Origin: DATLGB01 sp037724045
GTDB lineage: Bacteria; Actinomycetota; Thermoleophilia; Solirubrobacterales; Solirubrobacteraceae
DNA length: 64,000 bases
Reading direction: 5' to 3'
Assembly: GCA_037724045.1 (NCBI GenBank)
Contig: JBBJOW010000009.1
Coordinates: 25,449 to 89,448, forward strand
Both the position numbers and the translations under genes were made by a program. The notes beneath the pieces were generated by a model, which saw only the letters and a list, made by a program, of their open reading frames with translations, ran no database searches and was not told the origin of the DNA. This document shows, one piece after another, positions 24,890-34,309 of the stretch. Numbering within the stretch: the first letter of the stretch is position 1; each line of letters opens with the position of its first letter.

Positions 24890-27130
24890 ATGGGCAAGAC
24901 ACTCGTGATCGCAGAGAAGCCGTCCGTGGGCCGTGACCTGGTCGGCGTGCTGCCCGGTGCCTACGAGAAGCACGAGGGCTTCCTGGAGTCCGATTCGCAC
25001 GTCGTCTCCTGGGCTGTCGGGCACCTGGTGCAGCTCGCCGAGCCCGAGGAGTACGGCCCCCAGTTCAAGAAGTGGCGGATGGCCGATCTGCCGATCGTGC
25101 CCGATCAGTTCAAGCTGGTCGTCCGCGACGAGCGCTCCAAGAAGCAGATGACCGTCATCTCCAAGCTGCTCAAGCGTGACGACGTCGACGACGTCATCAA
25201 CGCGTGCGACGCCGGCCGTGAGGGCGAGCTGATCTTCGCCTACATCTTCGAGAAGGCGAAGGCCAAGAAGACCGTCCAGCGCCTGTGGCTGTCGTCCATG
25301 ACCAAAGTGGCGATCCGCGACGCCTTCGAGCGGCTGCGCCCGGCCGAGGAGCTCTCCACGCTCGAGGACGCCGCCCGCTCGCGCTCGGAGGCGGACTGGA
25401 TCGTCGGCATGAACGCGACGCGCGCTGCGACCATCCGGCTGCGCTCGTCCTTCGACGGCGCCGTGTCGCTCGGCCGCGTGCAGACGCCGACGCTCGCGCT
25501 GATCGCCCGCCGCGAGGAGGAGATCCTCGCCTTCAAGCCCGAGCCGTACTGGATCGTGGACGCCACGTTCGACGCCGATGCGCGCCGCAACTACGCGGGC
25601 CGCTTCCACGCCGGCGCCCAGCCGCGCGTCAAGACGGCCGCCGAGGCCGAGGCGATCGTCGCCGACGTGCGCGGCGGCCGCGGCGTCATCTCCAAGCTCG
25701 AGAAGACCAAGCGCTCCGAGAAGCCGCCGCTGCTGTACGACCTGACCTCGCTGCAGCGCGAGGCCAACACGCGCTTCGGCTTCTCCGCCCGGCGCACGCT
25801 GGCCGCGGCGCAGCGCTGCTACGAGGAGCACAAGGCACTCACCTACCCGCGTACGAGCTCGCGCTTTTTGTCCTCCGACATGGCCGCGGAGATCAAGCCG
25901 ACGGCCGAGCTGGTCGGCCACAACCGCGAGTACACCCGAGGCGCGGAGTACGTCGTCGGGCTCGACGTGCTGCCGCTGGGCCGCGTCATCAACGACGCGA
26001 AGGTCACCGACCACCACGCGATCATCCCGACGCGCTCCGAGCACAAGCTCGACAAGATGAGCGACGACGACCGGCGCATCTACGACCTCGCGACCCGCCG
26101 CTTCCTCGCCATCTTCCACCCGGACGCGGTCTTCGAGAACACGCGCCTGGAGACCACCGTCGCCGAGCACATCTTCCGCACGCGCGGCAAGGTCCTGCTG
26201 GTCCCGGGCTGGCGCGGGGTCTACGGCGAGGGCATGGACGAGGGCGACAAGAGCGACGACGACGAGGGTTCGGAGCAGCGCTTGCCCAAGCTCGAACTCA
26301 GCGAGGACGTCGACGTCCGCGAGGTCGAACTGGAGGCCAAGGAGACCAAGCCGCCGCGCCGCTACTCAGACGCCTCGCTGCTGGGCGCGATGGAGACCGC
26401 CGGCAAGCTCGTCGACGACGAGGAGCTTCGCGAGCAGATGAAGGAGACCGGCATCGGCACGCCGGCCACCCGCGCCGCGATCATCGAGCGGCTCATCTCC
26501 GTCGGCTACGTCGAGCGCGACGGCCGCGCGCTGGTGGCCTCCGACAAGGGCCTCAACGTCATCAGGCTGCTCGGCGAGCACGCGCTCACCTCGCCGGCGC
26601 TGACGGGCGACTGGGAGAAGCGCCTGGAGGACATCGAGCACGGCCGCGACTCGCGGGCGAAGTTCATGGCCGACATCGCCGCCTTCGCGAACGCGACGGT
26701 GACCGAGCTCGACGCAAAGCTCAAGGACGTCAAGATCGAGCGCGCCTCGATGGGGCCGTGCCGCGTCTGCGGCGCCGAGCTCAAGGAGAACCGCAAGGGC
26801 TTCTCGTGCTGGTCGCGCGAGGACCCGGGCTGCGGCTTCGTGATCTGGAAGGCCAAGGCGGGCAAGACGCTGACGCCGGCCATCGCGCGCGAGCTCATCG
26901 ACACCGGCTATACGGCCAAGCAGGTCACCGGCTTCAAGGGCAAGTCCGGGCGCTCGTTCCGCGCCAAGCTCGCGCTGCGCCAGTCCGAGGAGGGCAAGTG
27001 GCGCGTCGAGTTCGACGAGGCCTGGGCGCAGGACGGCGGGGCCGCGGCCGCCAAGCCGCCCGAGCCCGAAGAGGCCGCGACCGCTGCGACCGCGGCGGCC
27101 GCGGCGGCCGGCGAGCCCGCTGCCGCCTGA
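24890..27130 (+). CDS. topB: DNA topoisomerase III (type IA)
   Basis: A 746-residue type IA topoisomerase. The N-terminal TOPRIM domain starts with TLVIAEKPSVGRDL and has CDAGREGELIFAY. The catalytic tyrosine is in TYPRTSSRFL near residue 319. A DHHAIIPT motif follows. The C-terminal part has four Cys (CRVCG and later CWSREDPGC), a single degraded zinc ribbon, and a KGKSGRSFRAKL patch, then a low-complexity Ala-rich tail. It decatenates or relaxes single-strand-containing DNA. ATG 24890 is chosen because it begins exactly at the conserved motif. Confidence 0.93.
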   Translation: MGKTLVIAEKPSVGRDLVGVLPGAYEKHEGFLESDSHVVSWAVGHLVQLAEPEEYGPQFKKWRMADLPIVPDQFKLVVRDERSKKQMTVISKLLKRDDVDDVINACDAGREGELIFAYIFEKAKAKKTVQRLWLSSMTKVAIRDAFERLRPAEELSTLEDAARSRSEADWIVGMNATRAATIRLRSSFDGAVSLGRVQTPTLALIARREEEILAFKPEPYWIVDATFDADARRNYAGRFHAGAQPRVKTAAEAEAIVADVRGGRGVISKLEKTKRSEKPPLLYDLTSLQREANTRFGFSARRTLAAAQRCYEEHKALTYPRTSSRFLSSDMAAEIKPTAELVGHNREYTRGAEYVVGLDVLPLGRVINDAKVTDHHAIIPTRSEHKLDKMSDDDRRIYDLATRRFLAIFHPDAVFENTRLETTVAEHIFRTRGKVLLVPGWRGVYGEGMDEGDKSDDDEGSEQRLPKLELSEDVDVREVELEAKETKPPRRYSDASLLGAMETAGKLVDDEELREQMKETGIGTPATRAAIIERLISVGYVERDGRALVASDKGLNVIRLLGEHALTSPALTGDWEKRLEDIEHGRDSRAKFMADIAAFANATVTELDAKLKDVKIERASMGPCRVCGAELKENRKGFSCWSREDPGCGFVIWKAKAGKTLTPAIARELIDTGYTAKQVTGFKGKSGRSFRAKLALRQSEEGKWRVEFDEAWAQDGGAAAAKPPEPEEAATAATAAAAAAGEPAAA

Positions 27131-27131
27131 G

Positions 27132-27362
27132 CTAGAGGCCGCGCCAGCAGGCGAGCAGGCGCTCGAAGAGCGTCGGCGGCCGCAGCGGCACGACCGGGGC
27201 GTCGCTCTTCATCTCGAGCATGGCGTCCACTACGGGCCGGGCCGCGCCGCCGTCGGTGGACCAGGCGACGTAGAGCTCGGAGCTGCGCAGGACCTGGGCG
27301 AGTGCTCCGGCGAGCGCGAGGTCGTCCTGGGTGTGCGCGACGGGAAGATGCAGCGCGATCAT
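27132..27362 (-). CDS. Small hypothetical protein
   Basis: A 76-residue frame starting MIALHLPVAHTQDDLALAG and ending ERLLACWRGL. It converges on topB, 1 bp after its stop. It has alternating hydrophobic residues, as in a small alpha/beta domain, but no motif that I recognise. There is no strong ribosome-binding site. Coding is likely but not certain. Confidence 0.45.
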   Translation of the reverse strand: MIALHLPVAHTQDDLALAGALAQVLRSSELYVAWSTDGGAARPVVDAMLEMKSDAPVVPLRPPTLFERLLACWRGL

Positions 27363-27374
27363 ACCTGCACTTAA

Positions 27375-27827
27375 CGGCACGACCCCGACGGAAGTTGTGC
27401 AATCTGGCGCAAAGTTGTTCGTCGCCGGTCCAGTCGGGTCAGGTTTGTCGCCGGCTCGGGCGAGACGGGGCTGTGGGCGGCCGGGACGACGGAGACGATC
27501 GTCGGCTGGGGCGTCACCTCGGAGGGCGGCGACGCCCCGAGCGTCCTGCAGGAGGCCCGCGTGCCGGTCACGACCGACGCGTACTGCTCCGGCGCCTACT
27601 CCGACTTCGACGCGCGCACCATGCTGTGCGCCGGCTACCCGCAGGGCGGCGTCGACACCTGCCAGGGCGACTCCGGCGGCCCGATGTTCGGCGGCGGACG
27701 CGTCGTCGGCGCGACGAGCTTCGGCGAGGGCTGCGCCCGTGCCGGAAAGCCCGGCGTGTACGCGCGCATCGGCGACACGCTGCTGCGCGAGTGGATCCGC
27801 GGGCAGGCGCCCGCCGGCGTCGCGTGA
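27375..27827 (+). pseudogene. 5-prime truncated trypsin-like (S1) serine protease
   Basis: The frame is open from 27375 and shows S1 protease similarity from about 27444: TETIVGWGVTSEGG, LCAGYPQGGVDTCQGDSGGP with the catalytic Ser, then PGVYARIGD at the C-terminus. The half that should contain the catalytic His and Asp is missing, and there is no ATG, GTG or TTG before 27561. The remaining protein cannot be an active S1 protease. It looks like the 3-prime half of a secreted protease left by a deletion. Confidence 0.75.
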
Positions 27828-27881
27828 GCCGGAACCAGGTCGGCAGGACGTCCGATCGGCGAGCGACGATGAGGGGCCCTC

Positions 27882-30815
27882 GTGCCCCTCACGCTCGTCA
27901 CCGGCCCCGCCAACGCCGCCAAGGCGGGCGTCGTGCTGGGCGCCTACCGGGAAGCGCTCGCGGCCACGCCTGAGCCGTTGCTGGTCGTCCCGACCAGCGC
28001 CGACGTCGAGCCGTATCAGCGCGAGCTGGCCGCCGCCGGAGCGGTGTTCGGCGGCGAGGTGCTCACCTTTGCGCGGCTGCTCGGGCTGATCGCCCGGCGC
28101 GGGGACTACCGCGGCCGTCGCCTGGGTTTCGTCGCCCGCGACCGGGCGGTCGCCGCGGCGGTGGCCGCCGCCGACCTGCGCATCCTCGGCGCGTCCGCGC
28201 GGACCCCCGGGTTCGCCCGCGCCGCCGGCCGCCTCTTCGCCGAGCTGCAGCGCGCCATGGTGTCGCCGGAGCGCTTCACGTCCGCGATGCGGACCTGGGG
28301 GGCGGGGCCGCGCGCCGCATACGCGGCCGACGTGGCGGCGCTCTACTCCGCCTATGGGCGACGGCTCGAACAACTGGGCCGCGTCGATCCCGAGGGCTTC
28401 GCCTGGCGCGCGCTCGACGCCTTGCGTGCCGACCCCGCCGCCTGGGGCGGCCGGCCGGTGTTCCTGTATGGATTCGACGACCTGACGCCCGCCCAGCTCG
28501 ACGCGGTGCAGACGCTGGTCGGGCCATGCGGTGCCGAGGTCACACTCTCGCTCACCTACGAGGCGGACCGTCCGGCCTTCGCCGCACGAGCGGACACCGT
28601 CGACGCCCTGCGACCCCTCGCCCAAGCCGTCGTCACGCTGCCCGAACGCGACGATCACTATGGCCGCGCCGCGCGCCCCGCCCTGCACCATCTCGAACGC
28701 CATCTCTTCGACGGAAGCGCCACCCGGCAGCCGCCGAATGGAGCGGTGCGGCTCCTGGAGGCGGGCGGGGAGCGCGCGGAGGCGGAGCTGATCGGGGCCA
28801 CGCTGCTGCAGCTCGTCGAGGAGGGCGCCGCGCCCGGGGACATGGCGGTGCTGGTCCGCGCGGGCGAGCAGGCGCCACTGCTCGCGCAGGTGCTCGAGTC
28901 CTACGGGCTGCCGGTCGAGCGTGCCGCCCGCGTGCCGCTGCGCGAAACGCGTCTCGGCGCCGGCCTGCTCGCCTACGGTCGCGCCGCGCTCGGCGGTTCG
29001 ACGGCGGATCTGCTGACCTGGCTGCGCACGCCGGGCAAGGCTGCGCCCGAGGTCGTCGACGCGCTCGAGCGCCGGCTGCGGCGCGCGCAGGTCGCCACCG
29101 CGGCGGACGCGGTGGCGATGCTGGCGCGCGACGAGTCCCCGCCCGGCGCCGTCAACGCCGGCCTCGATCTCGCGCCGCAGCTCGGCGAGCTCCGGGCGGC
29201 GGCCGAGGAGGGCGCCGGCGCTCTTCTGGACTCACTCGAGGCCGAGCTCGACGGCATCTGGGCCGAGCCCTACCGGCGCGAGGCGGCGGTACTCGACGCC
29301 GACGGCCACACGGACGCGCGCGTGGCCGGCGAGCTGCGCCACGCGGCACGGGAGCTGCGCGACCTCGGCGAGCTGGCCGGGGACGCGCGCGACGTGCTCG
29401 CGGCGCTGGGCGACGTCGAGGTCCGCCTCGGGTCGACGGCGGCCCGGGGCGTGCTGATCGCCGACCCGCTCGCGGTCCGCGCGCGCCGCTTCCGCGTGGT
29501 CGTCGTCTGCGGCCTGCAGGACGGCGTCTTTCCCCGCCGCCCGACCGCCGAGCCGTTTCTCGACGATGCCGACCGGCGCGACCTCGCTCGCCGGACGGGC
29601 ATCGTCCTGCCGCTGCACGAGGACGGGCTCGCCCGTGAGCGCTTCCTGTTCTACACCGCCGTCTCGCGAGCCGAGGAGGTGCTGCTGCTGAGCTTCCGCG
29701 CGTCCGACGAGGAGGGGGAGCCACAGCTGCGGTCGCCGTTCGTCGACGACGTCGTCGACCGTTTCACCGAGGACCTGTGGTCTGAGCGCGGGCGGCGGCT
29801 GCTCGCCGAGGTGGTGTGGCCGCCGGCGCAGGCGCCCACCCCGCTCGAGCTGCGCCGCGCGCAGGCGGCGGCCGCGCCGAGCCGTGCCGAGGCCGGTCCG
29901 CTCCCCGCGCCGGGGCCCGATCTGTTCGCCGACCACGACCGCGAGAGCGCGCGCGGGCTGGAGGCGTTTGCCGCGTGCGGCGTGCGGTGGCTGGTCGAGC
30001 GCGTGCTCAAGCCGCAGCGCCTGGACCCCGACCCCGAGCCGATGACGCGCGGCTCGCTCGCGCACAAGGTCCTCGAGCAGACGCTGCGCGGGCTGCGCGA
30101 GCGCACCGGCTCGGCGCGCCTCATACCGGCGACCCGCGCCGCCGCCGGGCGCGAGCTCTCCGCCGCCCTCGCCGAGCTCGGCGGGTCGCGCGCGGGCGCG
30201 GTGGCGCGGGCCGGGCTGCGCGCGCTCGAGGTCGAGCTGGGCCGGTGGCTGGACCGCGAGTGCGAGCACGGGCCGGGCTTCGAGCCGCGCTGGCTGGAAT
30301 GGAGCTTCGGGCGCGGCGATGACCCGCCGCTGCAGCTGGCCAACGTCGCCGTCACCGGCGTCGTGGACCGCATCGACGTCGGACCTCACAACACGGCCCT
30401 GGTGCGCGACTACAAGGCATCGAAGGGCTTCCCGCAGGCGACGTGGGCGGCGGACGGGCACCTGCAGGCGGCGCTGTACGCGCTTGCCGCCCGCGACCTG
30501 CTCGGCCTCGAGCTCGTCGGCGCGCTCTACCAGCCGCTCAAGGGTGCCGATCTGCGCCCGCGCGGGGCCGTGGTGGGGGCTTCCGTGTCCGAAGGGCAAG
30601 GTTGGTGGGCGGCCGGGCTCGTCGGCAATGACGTGGTCGACGCCGCCGCCTGGGAAGCCCTGCTCGGCGAGCTGCGCGCCGAGGCCGAGGACGCCGCCGC
30701 GCGCATGCGCGCCGGCGAGATCCATCCGTGCCCCGAGCGCTGCTCGCCGCGTGGGTGCGCCTATCCGGGCATCTGCCGCGCGCCCGACGCCGCGCCCCCG
30801 CCGGCATCGGCATGA
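27882..30815 (+). CDS. AddB/AdnA-type helicase-nuclease subunit
   Basis: A 977-residue protein of the AddB type, part of a double-strand-break resection complex. The N-terminal TGPANAAKAG occupies the Walker A position but lacks the usual GK[ST], so this subunit is probably not an active motor. The C-terminus is a PD-(D/E)xK nuclease (GVVDRID and DYKASK near residue 843). One Cys near residue 698 (AACGVRW) and three in CPERCSPRGCAYPGIC are the four ligands expected for a 4Fe-4S staple. The GTG start precedes the AddA-type gene, with which it overlaps by ATGA. Confidence 0.85.
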   Translation: MPLTLVTGPANAAKAGVVLGAYREALAATPEPLLVVPTSADVEPYQRELAAAGAVFGGEVLTFARLLGLIARRGDYRGRRLGFVARDRAVAAAVAAADLRILGASARTPGFARAAGRLFAELQRAMVSPERFTSAMRTWGAGPRAAYAADVAALYSAYGRRLEQLGRVDPEGFAWRALDALRADPAAWGGRPVFLYGFDDLTPAQLDAVQTLVGPCGAEVTLSLTYEADRPAFAARADTVDALRPLAQAVVTLPERDDHYGRAARPALHHLERHLFDGSATRQPPNGAVRLLEAGGERAEAELIGATLLQLVEEGAAPGDMAVLVRAGEQAPLLAQVLESYGLPVERAARVPLRETRLGAGLLAYGRAALGGSTADLLTWLRTPGKAAPEVVDALERRLRRAQVATAADAVAMLARDESPPGAVNAGLDLAPQLGELRAAAEEGAGALLDSLEAELDGIWAEPYRREAAVLDADGHTDARVAGELRHAARELRDLGELAGDARDVLAALGDVEVRLGSTAARGVLIADPLAVRARRFRVVVVCGLQDGVFPRRPTAEPFLDDADRRDLARRTGIVLPLHEDGLARERFLFYTAVSRAEEVLLLSFRASDEEGEPQLRSPFVDDVVDRFTEDLWSERGRRLLAEVVWPPAQAPTPLELRRAQAAAAPSRAEAGPLPAPGPDLFADHDRESARGLEAFAACGVRWLVERVLKPQRLDPDPEPMTRGSLAHKVLEQTLRGLRERTGSARLIPATRAAAGRELSAALAELGGSRAGAVARAGLRALEVELGRWLDRECEHGPGFEPRWLEWSFGRGDDPPLQLANVAVTGVVDRIDVGPHNTALVRDYKASKGFPQATWAADGHLQAALYALAARDLLGLELVGALYQPLKGADLRPRGAVVGASVSEGQGWWAAGLVGNDVVDAAAWEALLGELRAEAEDAAARMRAGEIHPCPERCSPRGCAYPGICRAPDAAPPPASA

Positions 30816-33800
30816 GCGCGGTCGCCGTCGCACCCGGGCCGACGTTCACCCCCGAGCAGCGCGCCGCCATCGAGGACCGCTCGGGCTCGTCACTGCTGGC
30901 GGCCAATGCCGGGTCGGGCAAGACCGCGGTCATGGTCGAGCGTTTCGTCGAGGCGGTCCTCGACGACGGGCTCGAGGTCGGCGCCATCCTCGCGCTCACC
31001 TTCACGGAGAAGGCGGCCGGCGAGCTGCGCGAGCGCGTGCGCCGGCGCTTCACGCAGCTCGGCGAGCACGAGCACGCGCGCACCGCCCAGGGTGCGGCGA
31101 TCGGGACGATCCACGGGTTCTGCGCGGGCGTCCTGCGCGCGCATCCGTTCGCGGCCGGCCTGGACCCGCGCTTCACGGTGCTCCAGGAGCCGGTGGCCCG
31201 CCGCCTGCACGACGGCGCCTACGACCGCGCGCTGGAGGCGTGGGCGGCGGCGGAGGGCCCGAGGGCGGTCGACGTCGTCGCCGCCGGCCGCGACGACCTG
31301 CGCGCGATGGTCCTCACCGCCTACGCCGAGCTGCGCAGCGGCGGCGTGCGCTCGCCGCGCCTGCCCGTGCCGCCTTCGCTCCCGGCCCCGGACCCGGCGG
31401 CCCTGCGCGCGGCGCTGGCCGGCGCGACCGCCCGCCTGCAGGCCGGCAACGGCGGCAAGAAGGTCGACGCGGCCCGCGCCGCGCTCGAGTTCGCGTCGGT
31501 CCTGCCGGCGGACCACGTGCCGCTTCCCACCGACCTGGACGCCGCCAAGCTGCCTACCGGAGCCAAGCTGCTCCAGGACGACGCCTGCGCCGCCTACCGC
31601 GACGCGTGGGCGGTCTATCGGCAGGCGTGCGCCGACCACTACGCGCGACCGGTCGTCGTCCTGGTCGATCGCCTGCTCGACCGGTTCGCGGCCGAGGCCG
31701 CGCGCGCGAAGGCTGCGCGCGCAGCGGTCGACTTCGAGGACCTGCAGCTGCTCACCCGCGATCTGTTCGCCGATGACGCCGCCATTCGCGCACGCTGGTC
31801 GGAGCGCTACGCGCTGATCATGGTGGACGAGTTCCAGGACACCAACCGCCTCCAGCTCGACGTTCTCGAGCAGCTCGAGCGCGACAACCTGTTCGTGGTC
31901 GGGGATGAGTTCCAGTCCATCTACGGCTTCCGGCACGCGGACGTCGAGATCTTCCGCCGCCGGATGTCGTCCCCACCCGCCCGGGCGCGCCGGCTGACGG
32001 CGAACTTCCGCTCGCGACCCGAGCTCCTGGAGACGCTCAACGCGGCGTTCGCGCCGATCTTCGGCGCGCGCTTCGAACCGCTCGTGGCCGGCCTGCCCGC
32101 CACCGCGCCGGCGCCAGTGGACCGCCTCTTCGACCCAGACCACGTCGGGACGACCGCCGCGCCGCCCGTCGAGCTGCTGCTCACCGACTCCAAGGCCGAC
32201 TGGGACGCGGTGACCGGGCTCGGCCTGGAGATCCCCGGCGAGAAGGCGTGGCGGCGGGCGGAGGCGCGCCTGGTGGCCCAGCGGCTGCGCGAGGAGCTCG
32301 ACGGCGGCCGGCGCCCGGGGGAGGTCACCGTGCTCGTGCGCGCCGCCGCGTCGCTGCGCGCGCTCGAGCACGCGCTCGAGGAGCAGGGCGTGCCGACGTA
32401 CGTCGTGGGCGGCCGCGGCTACTGGTCCCAGGAGCAGGTCCGCGACGGCCTCGCCTACCTGTCCGTGCTGGTCAACCCGCTCGACGAGCACGCGCTCTAT
32501 GCGCTGCTGGCCTCGCCCTTCGGAGGCGCGACCGCCGAGGCGCTGGTGCGCGTCGCCCGCGCGGGCGCGGTGCAGGGTGGCGCCTGGGCCGCCCTGCGGG
32601 CGGGAGCGGAGCCGACCCTGCAGCCGCTCGTGGATCTCGTCGGCGCCGAGCGCCCGCGCGCGCAGCGCCTGGCCGCCGAGGTCCTGCTGGAACGCGCGAT
32701 CGCCGCCACGGGCTACGACGTCGCCGTGCTCTCGCGTCCGGGCGGTGAGCGCCGGCTGGCCAACCTGCGCAAGCTGATGCGCCTGGCGCGCGAGTACGAG
32801 CGCTCCGAGGGCCGCGACCTCCGCGCCTTCGTGGACTTCGCCGTCACCCAGGACCTCTCCGGCGCGCGCGAGGGCGAGGCGGCGCTCGAGAGCGAGGGCC
32901 TGGACGCGGTACGGCTGATGACGATCCACCGGGCGAAGGGCCTCGAGTTCCCCGTCGTCTGCGTCGCCGACCTGGGTCGCCAGGGACCCGGCGGCGGGCC
33001 GTCGCTGTTGCTGGGAGGCGAGCGGATCGGGATCCGCCTGAAGACGCTCGGCGCGGCGGCGGGGACGCCCGCGCTCGACTTCCTGGCGCTCAACGAGGAG
33101 CGGCTGCGTCGCGAGGACGAGGAGGAGCGGCGGCTGTTCTACGTCGCCATGACCCGCGCCCAGGAGACGCTCATCCTCTCCGGCGGCATGGCGCTGGAGC
33201 GGGGGGTGGGTGGGGTCGATTCACGGCCGGGCGGGGCCCCGGTCGCCTGGATCGCCCGCGCGCTCGCCGGCGTCGTGGAGCCGCGGATCAACGACCCGGC
33301 GCGACTGCGCCCGCTTGCCGCCGCGCCCGCGCGCCCGGCCGGGACCGCGCTCGGAGTGCCGGCCACGCTGCTGGCGGTCGCCGCGCCGGCCCCGGTCGCT
33401 CCCGCCGCGCCGACGCGGCTCTCCTTCTCGTCGCTGGGCGACTACGGCCGCTGCGCCTACCGCTGGTACCTGCGCCGCACGCTCGGCCTGCCGCCGGTCA
33501 AGCCACCGCCCGCCGTCGACCCCGCGCCGCCGCGCATCGACCTGCGCACGCGCGGCTCGCTCGTGCACGAGCTGCTCGAGGACTTCGACTTCTCCGCACC
33601 GCAGGCGCCCAGCGCGGACGCCATCGACGCCGTCGCGGCGGCGGCCGACACCGAGCTCACCGACGCCGAGCGCACCGACGTCGCCGGCCTGGTGGAGGCC
33701 TTCGCGCGCTCCCCGCTGTGCGCCCGGCTCGCGCAGGCGGCCAGCGTCCGCCGCGAGGCGCCCTTCGCCTTCTCGCTCGATCCCGGCGGAGGCGGGCTGC

Positions 33801-34240
33801 TGGTCAACGGCATCGTGGACGTGCTCGCCACCGAGGCCGACGGCGCCATCCTGATCGTCGACTACAAGACCAACCCGCTCGATCAGGCGTCAGCCGGTGA
33901 TGAGCCCGCAGGGCGAGGCCGAACGACCCCGGCGGCGCTCACCGAAGCCGACTACGCCACCCAGCGCCTCGTCTACGCGCTCGCGGCGCTGCGGGCCGGG
34001 GCGCCGCGCGTCGAGGTCGCCCACTGCTACCTCGAACGCCCCGACGAGCCGGCCACGGCGACCTACGCGGCCGCCGACGCTCCCGCGCTGGCCGACGCGC
34101 TCGTGCAGACCGCTGGCGGCCTCCTGCAGGGCGACTTCGCACCGACCGACACGCCGCACCGGGACCTGTGCGGGAGCTGTCCGGGCAGGCGCGCGCTGTG
34201 CTCGCATCCGGAGACTCGCACGCTCGCCCCGCTGAACTGA
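30812..34240 (+). CDS. AddA/AdnB-type UvrD-like helicase-nuclease
   Basis: An 1142-residue superfamily 1 helicase with a C-terminal nuclease. Walker A AANAGSGKT is near residue 27, IHGFCAGVLRAHPF and DEFQDTNRLQLDVLEQL follow, and TIHRAKGLEFPVV is motif V. The PD-(D/E)xK nuclease has DYKTNPL near residue 1017. Cys residues in YGRCAYRWYL and CGSCPGRRALC may hold an Fe-S cluster. Both subunits having nuclease domains resembles actinobacterial AdnAB. A short repeat-like insertion, SAGDEPAGRG, follows the catalytic DYK. The start overlaps the stop of the partner gene. Confidence 0.88.
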   Translation: MSAVAVAPGPTFTPEQRAAIEDRSGSSLLAANAGSGKTAVMVERFVEAVLDDGLEVGAILALTFTEKAAGELRERVRRRFTQLGEHEHARTAQGAAIGTIHGFCAGVLRAHPFAAGLDPRFTVLQEPVARRLHDGAYDRALEAWAAAEGPRAVDVVAAGRDDLRAMVLTAYAELRSGGVRSPRLPVPPSLPAPDPAALRAALAGATARLQAGNGGKKVDAARAALEFASVLPADHVPLPTDLDAAKLPTGAKLLQDDACAAYRDAWAVYRQACADHYARPVVVLVDRLLDRFAAEAARAKAARAAVDFEDLQLLTRDLFADDAAIRARWSERYALIMVDEFQDTNRLQLDVLEQLERDNLFVVGDEFQSIYGFRHADVEIFRRRMSSPPARARRLTANFRSRPELLETLNAAFAPIFGARFEPLVAGLPATAPAPVDRLFDPDHVGTTAAPPVELLLTDSKADWDAVTGLGLEIPGEKAWRRAEARLVAQRLREELDGGRRPGEVTVLVRAAASLRALEHALEEQGVPTYVVGGRGYWSQEQVRDGLAYLSVLVNPLDEHALYALLASPFGGATAEALVRVARAGAVQGGAWAALRAGAEPTLQPLVDLVGAERPRAQRLAAEVLLERAIAATGYDVAVLSRPGGERRLANLRKLMRLAREYERSEGRDLRAFVDFAVTQDLSGAREGEAALESEGLDAVRLMTIHRAKGLEFPVVCVADLGRQGPGGGPSLLLGGERIGIRLKTLGAAAGTPALDFLALNEERLRREDEEERRLFYVAMTRAQETLILSGGMALERGVGGVDSRPGGAPVAWIARALAGVVEPRINDPARLRPLAAAPARPAGTALGVPATLLAVAAPAPVAPAAPTRLSFSSLGDYGRCAYRWYLRRTLGLPPVKPPPAVDPAPPRIDLRTRGSLVHELLEDFDFSAPQAPSADAIDAVAAAADTELTDAERTDVAGLVEAFARSPLCARLAQAASVRREAPFAFSLDPGGGGLLVNGIVDVLATEADGAILIVDYKTNPLDQASAGDEPAGRGRTTPAALTEADYATQRLVYALAALRAGAPRVEVAHCYLERPDEPATATYAAADAPALADALVQTAGGLLQGDFAPTDTPHRDLCGSCPGRRALCSHPETRTLAPLN
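33902..33917. repeat. Short repeat inside the helicase-nuclease gene
   Basis: GAGCCCGCAGGGCGAG is also found at 42286-42301, next to a proline-rich repeat. Here it is translated as part of an insertion right after the nuclease motif DYKTNPLD. The two copies have similar bases on both sides (GATG or GATGGC before, GCCG or ACCG after). Confidence 0.45.
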
Positions 34241-34254
34241 CCGAACCTCGCCAG

Positions 34255-34260
34255 TAAGAT
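34255..34260 (+). promoter_or_regulatory. Candidate -10 hexamer of the SigF-type gene at 34310
   Basis: TAAGAT is close to the housekeeping -10 consensus. It overlaps an ATG at 34259 that is in frame with the sigma-factor gene, which supports using the later GTG at 34310 as the start. Confidence 0.35.
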
Positions 34261-34309
34261 GGGACCCCCGCGGCTCGGCGGGGGGTTCGCGCCGCGCCCT
34301 TTCCTCTGC

